From: Nymphaea colorata
Lineage: Eukaryota; Streptophyta; Magnoliopsida; Nymphaeales; Nymphaeaceae
Assembly: GCF_008831285.2 (NCBI RefSeq)
Contig: NC_045139.1
Coordinates: 19,016,354 to 19,080,353 of the forward strand
Direction: 5' to 3'
DNA length: 64,000 bases
Of the stretch, positions 13,210 through 24,399 are shown piece by piece. Made by a program: the position numbers and the translations under genes. The notes beneath the pieces were generated by a model. It worked only from the letters and a program-made list of their open reading frames with translations. It was not told the origin of the DNA and ran no database searches. Every line of letters begins with the position of its first letter. Within the stretch, counting starts at the first letter, position 1.

Positions 13210-14640
13210 AAGTAATCGAATTAACGTGCTTGACGGAGGAGTTGATGATTCGACATATCACCTAACATGCTCCACCAACGGCGAGTCGCCGTCGGTGGGT
13301 CCACCACAGACGCATCATCCTTTTCTTCGCCTTCGATCTTCTAGCAGGTTTCGGTTTCATATCTGTTTCTCCAAACTAATAAATTTGCACAAACGTGCTC
13401 CGCTTTTGTCATTTTTGTGTGTGGCCACTGAACTTTGTCCATAATTGCCAAACAGGAATCTCACAGTAACGCCTATTAACTTACATAAATAATTTTGATA
13501 GTCTAGTCTATTCTATTATTTGGAAAGTGATTGTTCATTGTGGAAAAAAAAAACAAATCAAGTTTATAAATTAATCCCCAACCAAACAGGTTGAATATGG
13601 TCTAGGATTCCAAACATGTTTCAACTCCAGTTCCTGTTATGAGTTATATTTATATATAATAGAGACTGACAGACAATAAGTTGAAAGATGCTAAGATTGG
13701 TACAAGTTATACGTTGTGTCACCACCTTGTTTATTTGATTCCATCCACGATCTCACCTTCCTAAACTTCAACAAGACACCATACTTATCTATGTCGATCT
13801 CATTAATGAGATCGAGATGGTTTTTGCAGAGGTCAATCTGTATCCCTTTTCTTGTGCAGTTTTGTTGGATCAAAGGTCGGCAGGTGATCCATCCTTTCTC
13901 CTCTGTCGTGGTTCTTCTTCCTTCCGCTTATTCGAATCGACTTCCAAGGCCGCCATGGGTCTTCCCCTTCTCTCTGATCTTCAAAGAACTCTTTCTTTAT
14001 CAAGTGGTACCATTACACCCAAATAAAAAAATTGTATCACTAGCAACAGAACTTCCATTCTTGCCTTCTTGCTTCCATGCACACATTGCATTCTGAACAG
14101 TCGGTTGCCCTTTCTTCTATCGAACCTTGTTTCTAGTTACTTTGTTCCCTAGTTCTTCTACTGACATGAATCCTTAAAAAAAAAAATATTCTTTCTACCA
14201 AGCTGAAACATTATATGCCCATATCCACAGTAAACTATGATTTCCTACCCATCAACCCTTTGAATAGATTAGACTTAAGATGTCTTTCAGACAATTTTGC
14301 ATTTATATGGAGTATTGGGAAGGACAATAGTATCGAGCATTTGTTGAACTGATCTTTACAACTTCTACATTTTATTGATAATCTTGAATTAGCTTTTAGC
14401 TATTTTTAAATGTAAAGAAGGGGAGATAGCCGGATAGGCCTATTCTCCCCGATGTGCACTGCTACTGGTTAAAGATAGCAAAACTAAACCTGCTTTTTGC
14501 AGTTGCCAGCAAGAGAGTATCGTATATGAGAAAAAAACTCAAAGATTAGGCTCGTTCCTGACATGTTGAGCAAAAGATAGGTACCTTAATAAAATCCTCC
14601 CGCCTCTATATCTTTCCCATCCCGGCGATTTTTGTTTTTT
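13210..14640. other. Spacer upstream of the BBD gene
   Basis: Contains a 126-codon open frame at 13716-14096 with no recognisable domain and composition like non-coding DNA. Nothing else could be supported. Confidence 0.4.
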
Positions 14641-14659
14641 CTCCGACAGTGGACGGGTA

Positions 14660-14714
14660 GGCAGCTCAGAGAGAAAGAGCGAGAGAGAGAGAGGGAGAGA
14701 GACGGGAAAGGAGA
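14660..14714 (+). promoter_or_regulatory. GA-rich 5' leader of the BBD gene
   Basis: A purine tract of GA repeats, densest at about 14668-14703, lies directly before the ATG at 14715. GA/CT-rich leaders are common in plant genes. A role in transcription or translation is inference. Confidence 0.5.
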
Positions 14715-17700
14715 ATGTCTGGGATCCAACTTCGTTTCTATCGCGTCCCGGGAACGAGAATTTCGTCATCTGCAGAGGAGCTCCCACATTGGTGGAGATC
14801 ATCATCACCACCGTCGTCATCATCATCTTCGTCTCCTTCTTCGTGTTATTGGAATCGCAGAGTAAACATGGGAAGACGACTCGTGGTCTCCTGCAAGAGG
14901 GCGTCCGGCTTCCCCAATAACGGCAGTAGGTCGCCGGGGAATCGTCGACGTGATAGGGACCGGGGCGATGGAAACCATGGGGAGTACATTGAGGCCTTCC
15001 TTCTTGCGCCAGGTAACCAATTTAAAAATCCTTGATCCTTCTTGTAAATGCTTCTCTCTATGAGCATTTTTTTCTTCTTCTGCCCGAATGTGTACTTTTC
15101 CATTTATTTTGTCCTGAGAGCTTGATTTTGCACTTCTTGCCCCAATTAAGAAACATTTTATGGTTTATTTATCTTTTAAGGGACATGCTAGTGGCAAAAC
15201 GTGTTCATCAGATGAGAAAATCAACTAGTTTGTGTCTCTAAGATGCAATATATATAGGGTTGGGTAAAGAGGTATAGGTCGTAACTTCCCATTTCTCTTT
15301 TGATTCCTTGCTTCTTGGTATGGTCTTTGATTATGAACATTTGGTCATTATATCCCTTTCCATAATGCTTCTTAATAATGTTTTTTTTCGTTGCCAAGAT
15401 AATATAATTGCTTGTAATCTTATCTTGATGGTTCAGAGAAAGTTTTTCTGCATTCAAATGGCATGTAGATTAGGTATACGGGGTTTCATCCTATGGTGGG
15501 TATGATCCTTTTTCATTAGTGGCACTTGCACCCGCACACAGAGAGCTGGTTGGTTCTCCTCTGCTTTTCTTGTTGCCCATTGATTGGGGAGCCAGAAAAT
15601 GGGAGATTGGGAGGTAATGCGATGGATTCGTGGGGAACGGCGTTCTTGTGCTATTCGAGGCGTATTTGTAAAACTGATGTAATGAAGTGGAGAATAAGAT
15701 GGTTGATTTTAATTTCCAGTAAGCGCAAAATTTTGTTTGGGCTTTTCGCCTACTGTACGAGACAATCAGAGAACCTTCTGCCGGGAGTCGTTTCTTATCG
15801 ACAGTGGAACTTGTGTTGGTCAAAAAAAGTTGTCATCCTCTGGATATTTGCTGCTAATGTTGTATACATAGGGAGCTATAAAATTAGAGGCTGTTGATCC
15901 TTGGAAGAATGTAACATCCTGGTTTTTCAGGTAAGATTTCTATCGTGTTTTACTGGCTCTTGTAGCGAATTACCAGAATAGACTCTCTAGGCCGATAACG
16001 CCCAATGTTTTTGACACTTGTTAAATACTGGTCAAAATAAACAGTAGGAGGGACATCGGTTGACTTAAATATGTAAAAACTAATATTGGTGGGTTTTTGT
16101 AAATTTCATGTTTTTATCAGGAAAATGTCACATATTTCCAAAATATTGCCCAAAAAAGTTGTTATTTTAAAAAATCATTTATATATATAGTTGAATCATA
16201 TTCCTTTAACATTGAAAAAACTATTCTGAATGTTTCTCATTAATCTTCATAATTTCATCATATCTTTATTATTATTTATATGTTTCTAATTTGCAATTCT
16301 CGAGATTTTCTCAAGAAAATAACATAAAAATTCTGAGAAAAACTTCTCACTTCCCAGAGAATAATATTTGTTACCATGCTTAATTCTTTTCAATTTAAGG
16401 ACTAAATAATGTAAAAACAGTTTACGATATGGAACTGATTGTTTTGGTGGCAAATTCTCTTCATGGGATCGAGAAGTGAGTCTCTAAATATATGTTCAGG
16501 ATACCTTTCGGATAGTAGTTTACCCTGACTTTGATTTGCTTTTTGACCTGTGGTAGTTCAGGTGTTACAAATGCTCTCTGCTTTGTGCATCATAATAGAA
16601 CTCTAGCTCGCGTCTTCTGTTTCTTTTGTTGTTCTGTCAGTGACTCAGTAACTATACTCATTCTGATAAGGCAATGATTTTATGTGTATTTGTAGTGTGT
16701 GAATGCTGATGTACAAATTTCTAAAAGAGATTCCTTTTGTTGTACTTAGAAACTGTCAGGCACCACAAGTTGCGAAAGAGTGGCTTCATAGTTGAGGAAA
16801 ACTGGAATACTCTTGGCCATTTTCTCACCTTTCCTCTTCAAGGCAAGGATTACAATGCTCATGCCATTTCCTCAGTTGGAGAGAGTTTCTTCAGGCAGTT
16901 TCGAAATCCCACAATATTTCTGAAAATTGCATGTGATGGTGACTTCTGGCTGCCTATTATTGTTGGTATGCTAATGCATGAAAATGCATGAAACTTTCAT
17001 TTATGCTTGAACTGACTTTTTGAGTTATATAATTACAGTTTCCTGTGTTTAGTTTTTTTAATCTTCAACCTTTTGGTTCCTCTAAGCAATAATAAACTCA
17101 CTGGTTTACTGGCAGGAGAATTTGCTATGGAAGGGTTAATCACTGCACTACAAGGCAAAAGGGAGGTAAATTTGTGTTTGTTTTAAATTTCTTGTACTTT
17201 TTTTTCCTTTTATTTTAGTGTAATTGGAATGTGAACATACTGCAGGAGTCCCCAGATCAATTTGACTTCATGAAAGATGTTGTTGAAGCACTTGGATACG
17301 AGGTGGATTGCAATTTATATTTTTCTTTTTACTTTAATGCGAAAGGAAAAGTCACTTCTTCATTATGCTTATGGTCCCTACTTTTTGTTTTACTTTCAAA
17401 ACAAAAAGTAAAATCACAATAGTGCAATAAATTTGTCTGACATGTGGCCTTCAAATATGATAATATCTTGTCAATTGTATCTGTTGAGCATCATGTTTAG
17501 CAGCTATACAGATCTTCAGATACCATGTTTACATTTGGGTTCTGTTGCTAATCTAGGACTTTATGCTTTTAACTGCAGATAAGAATGGTGAGGATTACGG
17601 AAAGGATTGTAAATACTTACCATGCACACATTGATATTGGCAAGGTAACATTAAACCGTACACACCATTTTTTCTGTTAGTCATCCTTATACGCTTGAAA

Positions 17701-20700
17701 TCTAGTTGGACTGTAAATTTCACTGGCTATAGTTCTCAAAATTTGTAAATCTACCATTTTCTCTTTTCTATATATTTATAAACTTGGAGAATATACAGGC
17801 TGGGGAGCAGGCTGTTCTTAGTCTGGATTCTAGGCCATCAGATGCAATAAATTTGGCAAGAAGATGCAAGGTAACCACTGAAAATGTCTTTTGTAATGCT
17901 TATAGTTCCGAACCTCAGAAAGATGTATTTTATGCCTTGAAATGGATGGATTCTCTATGAGAACAGTTGCATGTCATTGCTTTTGTTTAGCTCTACAAAA
18001 TTACAATTCTTCTATTGCCACACTCAAGTGTTATCTTCATGTAATAATAGAATCATTTTACTAAAGGTTTTGAACACTTGGGATGTTTGACAAAATCTTT
18101 TTATTAAGAAGCGGGGGTTAAATTAGAAAATTTATTGGATCTTTGGTTTTTATTTGAACTTCTCGACAGGCACCAATATATGTAAATAAGCAGATAGTGT
18201 CAGCAGATGCCATTCAAGTTGTTTACGGGAGGTGGAAAGGGAATGATATGAAGTCCACTTATGACGTATTATTGGACAGGTACTTGGTGATGGAATTTTT
18301 TCCTGTTATTAAATTTTCTGAGCTTGCTTAATGACCATACTAATCTTATATTTTCTGCTATTTGTGACAGTAAGCTTACACGTTTATGTACTTTCAACTA
18401 TTTTCCTGGTTTACTGCTAAGCAGATTTTGTCAAATGATTTTATGGTTATAAATTTATAATCAAGTAAGTGAAAATTCAATAGCTGTGTTTTATGTACTG
18501 TGATAAACTCAGAATTGATCAAGAAAAAATATCTATGTAATACCAATGTAGGGCAAGTTTGAAATTTTACTTTCTTTTTGTTCTTTATGATTCTATGTTG
18601 GCGATGTTTGCGTTATCCACACTTAGGTTAGTTATATGCTATTCCAGATTCAAGAGTCTCACCTTTAGCAAAAGGGACATCATCGATGTCCAATCCTCCT
18701 GTTTCTGTATCTAAACTTTCTTAGTGTAAATACGTAATATGCTTCATTGAAGCATATGTATGAAAATTTAAAGTGTATTTTCCTTTATTCTTTTTCCCTT
18801 TTCTTGTCCTTAATGTGTATACTTGATCCTCTAAGTCTCATTTGTATTCTTTTGGTGTTTTCCATGTCTTCTAGGACTGAGTTTCCTCATTATTTCTCTG
18901 CTTATTGATGTCAGCTTCGTATCTTTCTGTTCTCTCTTTCTTCACAGCCTGTTCTTTCACTTTTTCAGTTTTCACCATGGGTAGATTTCCTACAACAGAA
19001 ATTTGATCTTGTGAGCTCATACATTTGAATTTTTTAAAGAGAAACGTTATTAGAAAAAATAAATTTGATTTTTTGAATGTCTCTAATTATTCTGTAATTT
19101 GGAGGTAGAGCATTACCCCTTTTTCCTGCCAAAGTCTGCCTCCCTGGCTTGTTCAGAAATTATCTGCGAGGATACACCTGTTAAAGGATAATGTGATCTT
19201 AACTGATGTGGAGTCAAAGGGTTAAAGGTTGTCTCATTCTGAACTTGAACGTGAACCTTCATCATAGCCTATTCTTCTTTTAGGCCTTTGGAATTTTGAG
19301 GCTTAAGGTGTCGGTAAGTTACCGCAGGGATAATTTCATTGTTTAACCATGCTCAGAAAAATGTTCACATTCAAAGAGTCCACTAAGTTCTAGAGAGAAC
19401 AGTAGAGCTTTTTTTTGGTGTGCGTGTGTTAGCTTAAGATGATAATGGGATTACAAAGGGTTTAATACCTACTTAAGTACTTGTGTACAGAATGGAGGCG
19501 AAGATAGTTCAGTAGCTGGTTTGAGTACTCTAATAGCTGGTCCAAGCTGGTCAAGAACAGCCAAGTTACCTTTCAGAGGGAAAAGTAAGAAATACATAAA
19601 AGGATAAACAAAATAAAATTATTGAATATATCGATTTGGACACTCATTCAGATAGTGTGAAGGCTTAACAACCTAACACTTGGTGTGCTTGTTATATGTA
19701 AAAGTTCTTTCCTTAGGGCAAAGTTCAGATGGTCTTTTTAGAAGAGCTTCATATCTTTCAGTAAGCTTTTCAGCCACATTACATCTTTACTAGTAATAAT
19801 TATATAAAGGATTCACCTAAAAAAGAACAAAAAGAATCAGTAATATAGTATTGGTCCATCCATATCTTTCAGTAAGCTTTTCAGCCTTGGTTCGTTTGAT
19901 ATGTATGATCCCTCGTCTTATGCCACTTTTGTTGTCATTGGAAAGAGTTTCAATGGTCTTGTTTAGAGAACAAAAGGGGACAAAAGCACCAGCACTACAG
20001 TGTGACTTGATGAAGAAAAGATGAATATCCATCTGAAACTAGAAGCAGCATGATGGAACTGGTTTGCCTCATTTTGCTTACTAAAATATGTGAAACTGAA
20101 AGCAATTGTCTACATGAAATAGGTACCATTTTTTTCAACACTCTTTTATCAACGGTCATTAAACTTGAGTCCCTATGGCAGACTTGATTTGGAAATCCTA
20201 GATTTTTTCTGTTAATTTTCATTTTATTAGCTCATGGGATCACTTTCTTTCACTAATCCTTGACCTCTTTCTTGAACGATGCTTTTCTTCTCTTCCTGCT
20301 GCAATAGTACCTTTTGTAGGTGCTTAAAGTTCCACATGGTTATAAGAATTTCTCTGTACATTGTACCTTTCTGTTCTTAATGATATTTGTCTGAAGGAAA
20401 AAGTTTCTTACTACCCATTCATAATTTTCTGAATAAGTAGAACTACTTTTTCTGCTTGTTTTTTAACCTTTTTTTATGTTTTCTCCTTTATTCCCCTTCC
20501 TAATCATGTCATTTTTGGTATATTTGCATTTGTTGATAGATTATAAAATGTGGGGTTAGATGATGTTAAAATTACTGTGGTTAATCCAAGTATTTTTGAG
20601 ACATTGGTTCTACCTGTAAATAGTGCGGAAGGACCTGATCCTGTGTCAGAGGAGCTTAGTTTAGTGAGGAAAATGAATTTGGCAGTCACAGAGGAGCGTT

Positions 20701-20847
20701 ACAAAGATGCAGGTACTCATTTCAGTGGAAGTTTTGTTGTCGAAGCCTGCTGAATATATTCGTATGAGTGCTTATTTTATTTCTCCTTTCGCAGCTTCAT
20801 GGAGAGACAAACTCAACAAGTTTCGTTTATCACAATATGAACCATAG
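14715..20847 (+). CDS. BBD1: Bifunctional nuclease BBD (BFN/DUF151 plus UVR domain)
   Basis: Family members have combined RNase and DNase activity and are linked to basal defence and ABA/drought responses in rice relatives and Arabidopsis. Nine exons: 14715-15012, 16750-16965, 17116-17165, 17246-17302, 17579-17644, 17799-17870, 18170-18279, 20624-20712 and 20795-20847, total 1,011 nt, 336 residues, all in phase. This is close to the usual length of about 325. Exon 1 gives a Ser/Arg-rich leader, then EYIEAFLLAPE. The BFN core includes ETVRHHKLRKSGF, EGLITALQGKRE, HAHIDIGKAGEQAVLSLDSR, PSDAINLARRC and APIYVNKQIV. The C-terminal UVR-type helix pair includes VRKMNLAVTEERYKDAA. The leader could be an organellar targeting sequence, but that is inference. 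Intron 1 (1.7 kb) and intron 7 (2.3 kb) are unusually long for this gene. BBD1 and BBD2 cannot be told apart here. Confidence 0.95.
19030..19400 (+). pseudogene. Decayed 25S rRNA fragment inside BBD intron 7
   Basis: Colinear degraded matches to the 3' part of large-subunit rRNA (domain V and just upstream). In order they resemble the 'AACGTTATT' block, 'GGAGGCGGGGCAC.GCCCC', 'CACATCTGTTAAAAGATAA', 'CCTTTAGACCTTCGGAATTT' and 'GTTACCACAGGGATAA'; the window has 'GTTACCGCAGGGATAA' at about 19317-19332. Many G/C positions have become A/T, as expected for methylated decaying DNA. It is in the same orientation as the host gene and should be removed with the intron. The outer limits are approximate. 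Confidence 0.7.
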
Positions 20848-22946
20848 TTGGTTTGTCATTTAAAAGGTAAAATATGATATTAATAGAGTTCCAGTGACGG
20901 TTCAATTTTCATCTATATTGTGAAAAGGAATTTTCACTTCATTTGCTCAATTAAGCGGAAAACAATTAGGATTCTGTCCCTTCGTTTCATCATCAAGGTG
21001 ACTAAGGCTTTTACAAAGTTCCTAATAGATTGGCGTACTTTCAGTTCACAGCTGCAACCAGATCTAAGTCCATGTTTGTCATTACAAGATCAAGTTGGGT
21101 CTTAGTTTGTGTTACTAAAAAACCAACTCCTGTCTGTGAATCTGCCGCTGATTTGTTTGTCAATTCAAACTGATTTCCTGGATGGTATCAATTATCATCT
21201 ATACCAATATAATAAATGTAGAAAATATGTTCCACTCCTGTTTATTTTTTCACTGGAAGCTGCGATCTAGACTGTATTCGAGGAAGATCCATTCACATCC
21301 AGGCATAAAGTCTTGCAGCAGAAACAATATTCCGAGTGCCCTACTTCCTGCTGTTACAGCTATCGTCAGTGACAAACTATCATACTGTTATTGCATGCTG
21401 ACTATGTGAATATTTTCTGAAAATTTTATTTTAATGTGTCTCTTTCGCCTTGCAACAGGATCAGTAAATTGGGGCTCTAGGTTGATAGCGGAACTACCAT
21501 GCCAGCTTTGTACAGGTCTTGCTAATACCAAGTTATTCTAACTGTATATAATCATTTGCTAAGCATTTGCCTCCTTGTGCCTAGTACTGCCTTTTCCTAC
21601 CAAGGAAGTAAATCTGAGCATAGGTATTCGCCTTGATTAAGGTTGAATTGCTAATTGCACAGATTCTGTATCTATGAAATTGAGATTTGGTCCCTTTCCG
21701 TAGAGAAGGAACACCCACTGCCACACACAGAGTTAAAGCTCCATGCATGAGCTAATTATAAAAAAAAACGCTGGTTAGTTGACATTGTAAATTTTCTTAA
21801 TTGGCGGGGGGTGTCATGGCGATGTCCAGTAGTTTTTATTTTATAAACAAGGTTATCAATTGCACCAACTTCTTTGCTTTGATTTAGTAAGCGAGCGTTA
21901 GGCAGACCTTAATATATCAAGTCAAAGAGACTTCATTTAAGGGCATCTTTAGATGGTGGAGAGGAAGGTTTGAAACAGAATTTCTGACCCTATATTTCTC
22001 ATTCAAGCACAACTAAAACTATTTTCTGATGTTTTCCACCCGTCCACATGAAAGTTGCCGCTTTTCTTTAGTCTTTTCGTCGCATCATTCGTAGCGTGGC
22101 AGGAAACGCAGAGAACATCTAAGCGTTTCACTTCATTCAAACAGCGTTGAATTTTTTACTACCTGAACGTCTTAAGTTTAACAGCCGCGATAAATCCCTG
22201 AATATATCGATGGAATAACTGTTCGATTGCCCTTCCTACCACTTATTGGAAAACGTAAAATTCTTTTCATCTCTGTTCTCTGTGCCTACCAGTAGCAAGC
22301 CAGATTGCTAGCAGCCAACTGCCTTGCTGGGCAACTTAAGCTAATCAATAGGCACAAATTTGAAACATGGCCATATGGTTAGGTTCTATGCACTAAATAA
22401 AACTGGATCTTGTCTAGCGCCGAATGTGTGCCACCTCACAGTGCAGATTACTTGTTTCCGTGAATCGGAAGTAGAAGGGACGTATATGGATCAGATACTC
22501 TTTTGTGTTTCTTAGTTGCACCAAATGTAGCTGGATTTAAAATTTTATTATTGATTTTGCTGATGAACAGTCCTTATCGACAGCATTAATCATGGATCTT
22601 GATGCTAGGCCCCATTACTATTAAAAAAAAAAAAAAAACGTGACGATATCAGACTTCTTAAGCCAATTGACATGTGTGTGAGAGAGACAGGGACAGAGCC
22701 CTTAATATGACGATTCTAATGAACGAAGTGAAATTTTTACATAAATAAACAAATATTACAGGTACCGTAAAATGCTCCTTTTTTTTTTTGCATTTTGGAC
22801 TATCAAAGGCGGCCTTTCACATGGTAACTGAAAAGAAAGAAGGAAGAAAATCCTAACAAAAGCCACCCACCAAACAACTACCTTATTGTGCTGTGTGGTC
22901 GCCTAGCGGCCCCTACCTTAGTTAAGGTTCAAACTTCGGCCGGAGA
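20848..22946. other. Convergent spacer between BBD and ODC
   Basis: Holds the 3' UTRs of the two converging genes, including A/T homopolymers near 22620 and 22780. No further gene was recognised. Confidence 0.5.
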
Positions 22947-24245
22947 TCATGGCGGCGGGAGAGAGTAGGCGACGTGGGTGGGGATGGCCGCCGTGTTGAA
23001 CCCATTGAAGCTGGACCCTGCTGCTGCCGTGTAGGCCCCCATGTTGGGGAACACCACCCAGTCGTTCACGTACAGCTCCGGCAGCCGGACTCCGGACAGC
23101 ACCGTGTCCAGCGCGTCGCATGTCGGCCCAAACACAGTCGACGTATACTGCCCCATCCCGGCGCACGTCGGATTCACCCGGTTCGACCAACAGGCCAGCG
23201 GCTGCGCCGTGATCGTCGCGTGGTCGTAGAGCAGGCAGTTCATCGACCCATAGATCCCGTCGTTGATCCAGTACTCCCTCAGTTCGCCCCTCACCCTCTT
23301 CCCGATGATGTTCGTCGCCAGCGTGAACGCCGTCTCGGCGAAGAACCGGCCTGGCTCGGATATGAACGTCACACCGGACTCCGCCGGAAAGTGCGTCTTA
23401 AGGGCCGCCCGGATTGTCGCCGAGGCCTCGGCGAACTGCGGGCCGAACGTGAAGCCACCACCGATGTTCAGCACCCGCATGCGCGGGAGGCCGAGCCGTT
23501 CAGCCGTGTCGAAGACCGACCGGGCGAAGGCAATCGCCGCGGAGTACGCCCGGGACTGCGTTGCGCCGCTCCCCACGTGGAATGAGACCCCGACGACCGG
23601 CAGGCAGGCGGCGTGTGCGGCCTGGAGGAGTGGCACCACCTCCTCCGGGAGGGCGCCGTACTTTGGGCCGAGCGGGCACCGCGCCTCGCCGTCGTCGGGG
23701 CCCTTAATCCGCAGGAGGAGGCCGCACCTCGGGTGCAACTTCCTCAGCTTTTCCACCTCTTCCTTGGAATCATAGGTGGTAAGGTTGACGCCCACGCCGG
23801 CCGCGTACCGGATGTGGGACTCGGACTTGCAGGGGTTGGCGTAGACGATGCGGTCTGCGGAGACGCCGAGGGCGAGAACGGCTTCGATCTCGGCCCGACT
23901 GGCGCAGTCGAAGTTGGCTCCGAGGGCGGCGAGGCCGCTGAGCAGCGCCGGCTCCGGGTTGCACTTGACGGCGTAGAAGGGCTTGACCATGGGGAGCGAC
24001 TCGTTCCATTTCTCCCACAGGCCGAGGACGACGCCCATGTCCAGCACGTAGAAGGGGTCCTTCTGCTCCTGCTTCATGGCAATGGACTGGATGAGGTCCA
24101 GCAGCGGCTGGTTGGTAGCCTTGTTGGTGGCGCCAAGGCTGGTGACCTTCCTGCCCCTGACTCCTGGTGAGCTCAGGATCGCCTGCAAGCCTTTGCTGCC
24201 CACCCCATTAGCCCTCACTGCCGGTTGCTCCATCACGGGGGCCAT
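22947..24245 (-). CDS. ODC: Ornithine decarboxylase
   Basis: PLP-dependent fold-III decarboxylase that converts ornithine to putrescine, the entry to polyamine synthesis. Single exon, 432 residues, as is typical of plant ODC. Landmarks: PLP lysine in PFYAVKCN (K94), [16 protein letters not shown] at 223-227, the phosphate-binding GGGF at 262-265, EPGR at 297-300, and the catalytic Cys in FGPTCDALD (C376). ATG was chosen at 24245 because the frame opens there 105 bases below a TATA motif. H342 lies in LLYDHAT, close to the position (about 344 in lupin enzyme numbering) where alkaloid-making lysine/ornithine decarboxylases carry Phe. This points to a conventional ODC, but the alignment is by eye. 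The coding sequence is much richer in G+C than any neighbour. Confidence 0.97.
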   Translation of the reverse strand: MAPVMEQPAVRANGVGSKGLQAILSSPGVRGRKVTSLGATNKATNQPLLDLIQSIAMKQEQKDPFYVLDMGVVLGLWEKWNESLPMVKPFYAVKCNPEPALLSGLAALGANFDCASRAEIEAVLALGVSADRIVYANPCKSESHIRYAAGVGVNLTTYDSKEEVEKLRKLHPRCGLLLRIKGPDDGEARCPLGPKYGALPEEVVPLLQAAHAACLPVVGVSFHVGSGATQSRAYSAAIAFARSVFDTAERLGLPRMRVLNIGGGFTFGPQFAEASATIRAALKTHFPAESGVTFISEPGRFFAETAFTLATNIIGKRVRGELREYWINDGIYGSMNCLLYDHATITAQPLACWSNRVNPTCAGMGQYTSTVFGPTCDALDTVLSGVRLPELYVNDWVVFPNMGAYTAAAGSSFNGFNTAAIPTHVAYSLPPP

Positions 24246-24350
24246 GGAGACCTAGAGAGCAGCAGAGGGAGGGCTAACGGGGAGGGATGGGTTCGAACGT
24301 GGAGATGCCAACAAACAAGCTTGGACATCTCAAACACTACACAACCTTCT

Positions 24351-24360
24351 CAATTTATAC
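24351..24360 (-). promoter_or_regulatory. TATA box of ODC
   Basis: The reverse strand reads GTATAAATTG about 105 bases before the ODC ATG, followed by a pyrimidine-rich leader. Spacing fits a core promoter with a leader of about 75 bases. Confidence 0.6.
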
Positions 24361-24399
24361 CACAACTGAAGGGATGGAACAAGGAAAAAACCCCGAAAG

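Noticed and set aside
13716..14096. 126-codon forward frame
   Set aside because: No domain, no splice context, and codon use like non-coding sequence.
22974..24170. Several long frames on the strand opposite ODC and in other frames
   Set aside because: They are shadows of the GC-rich ODC coding sequence and have no recognisable motifs; the reverse frame has every ODC landmark.
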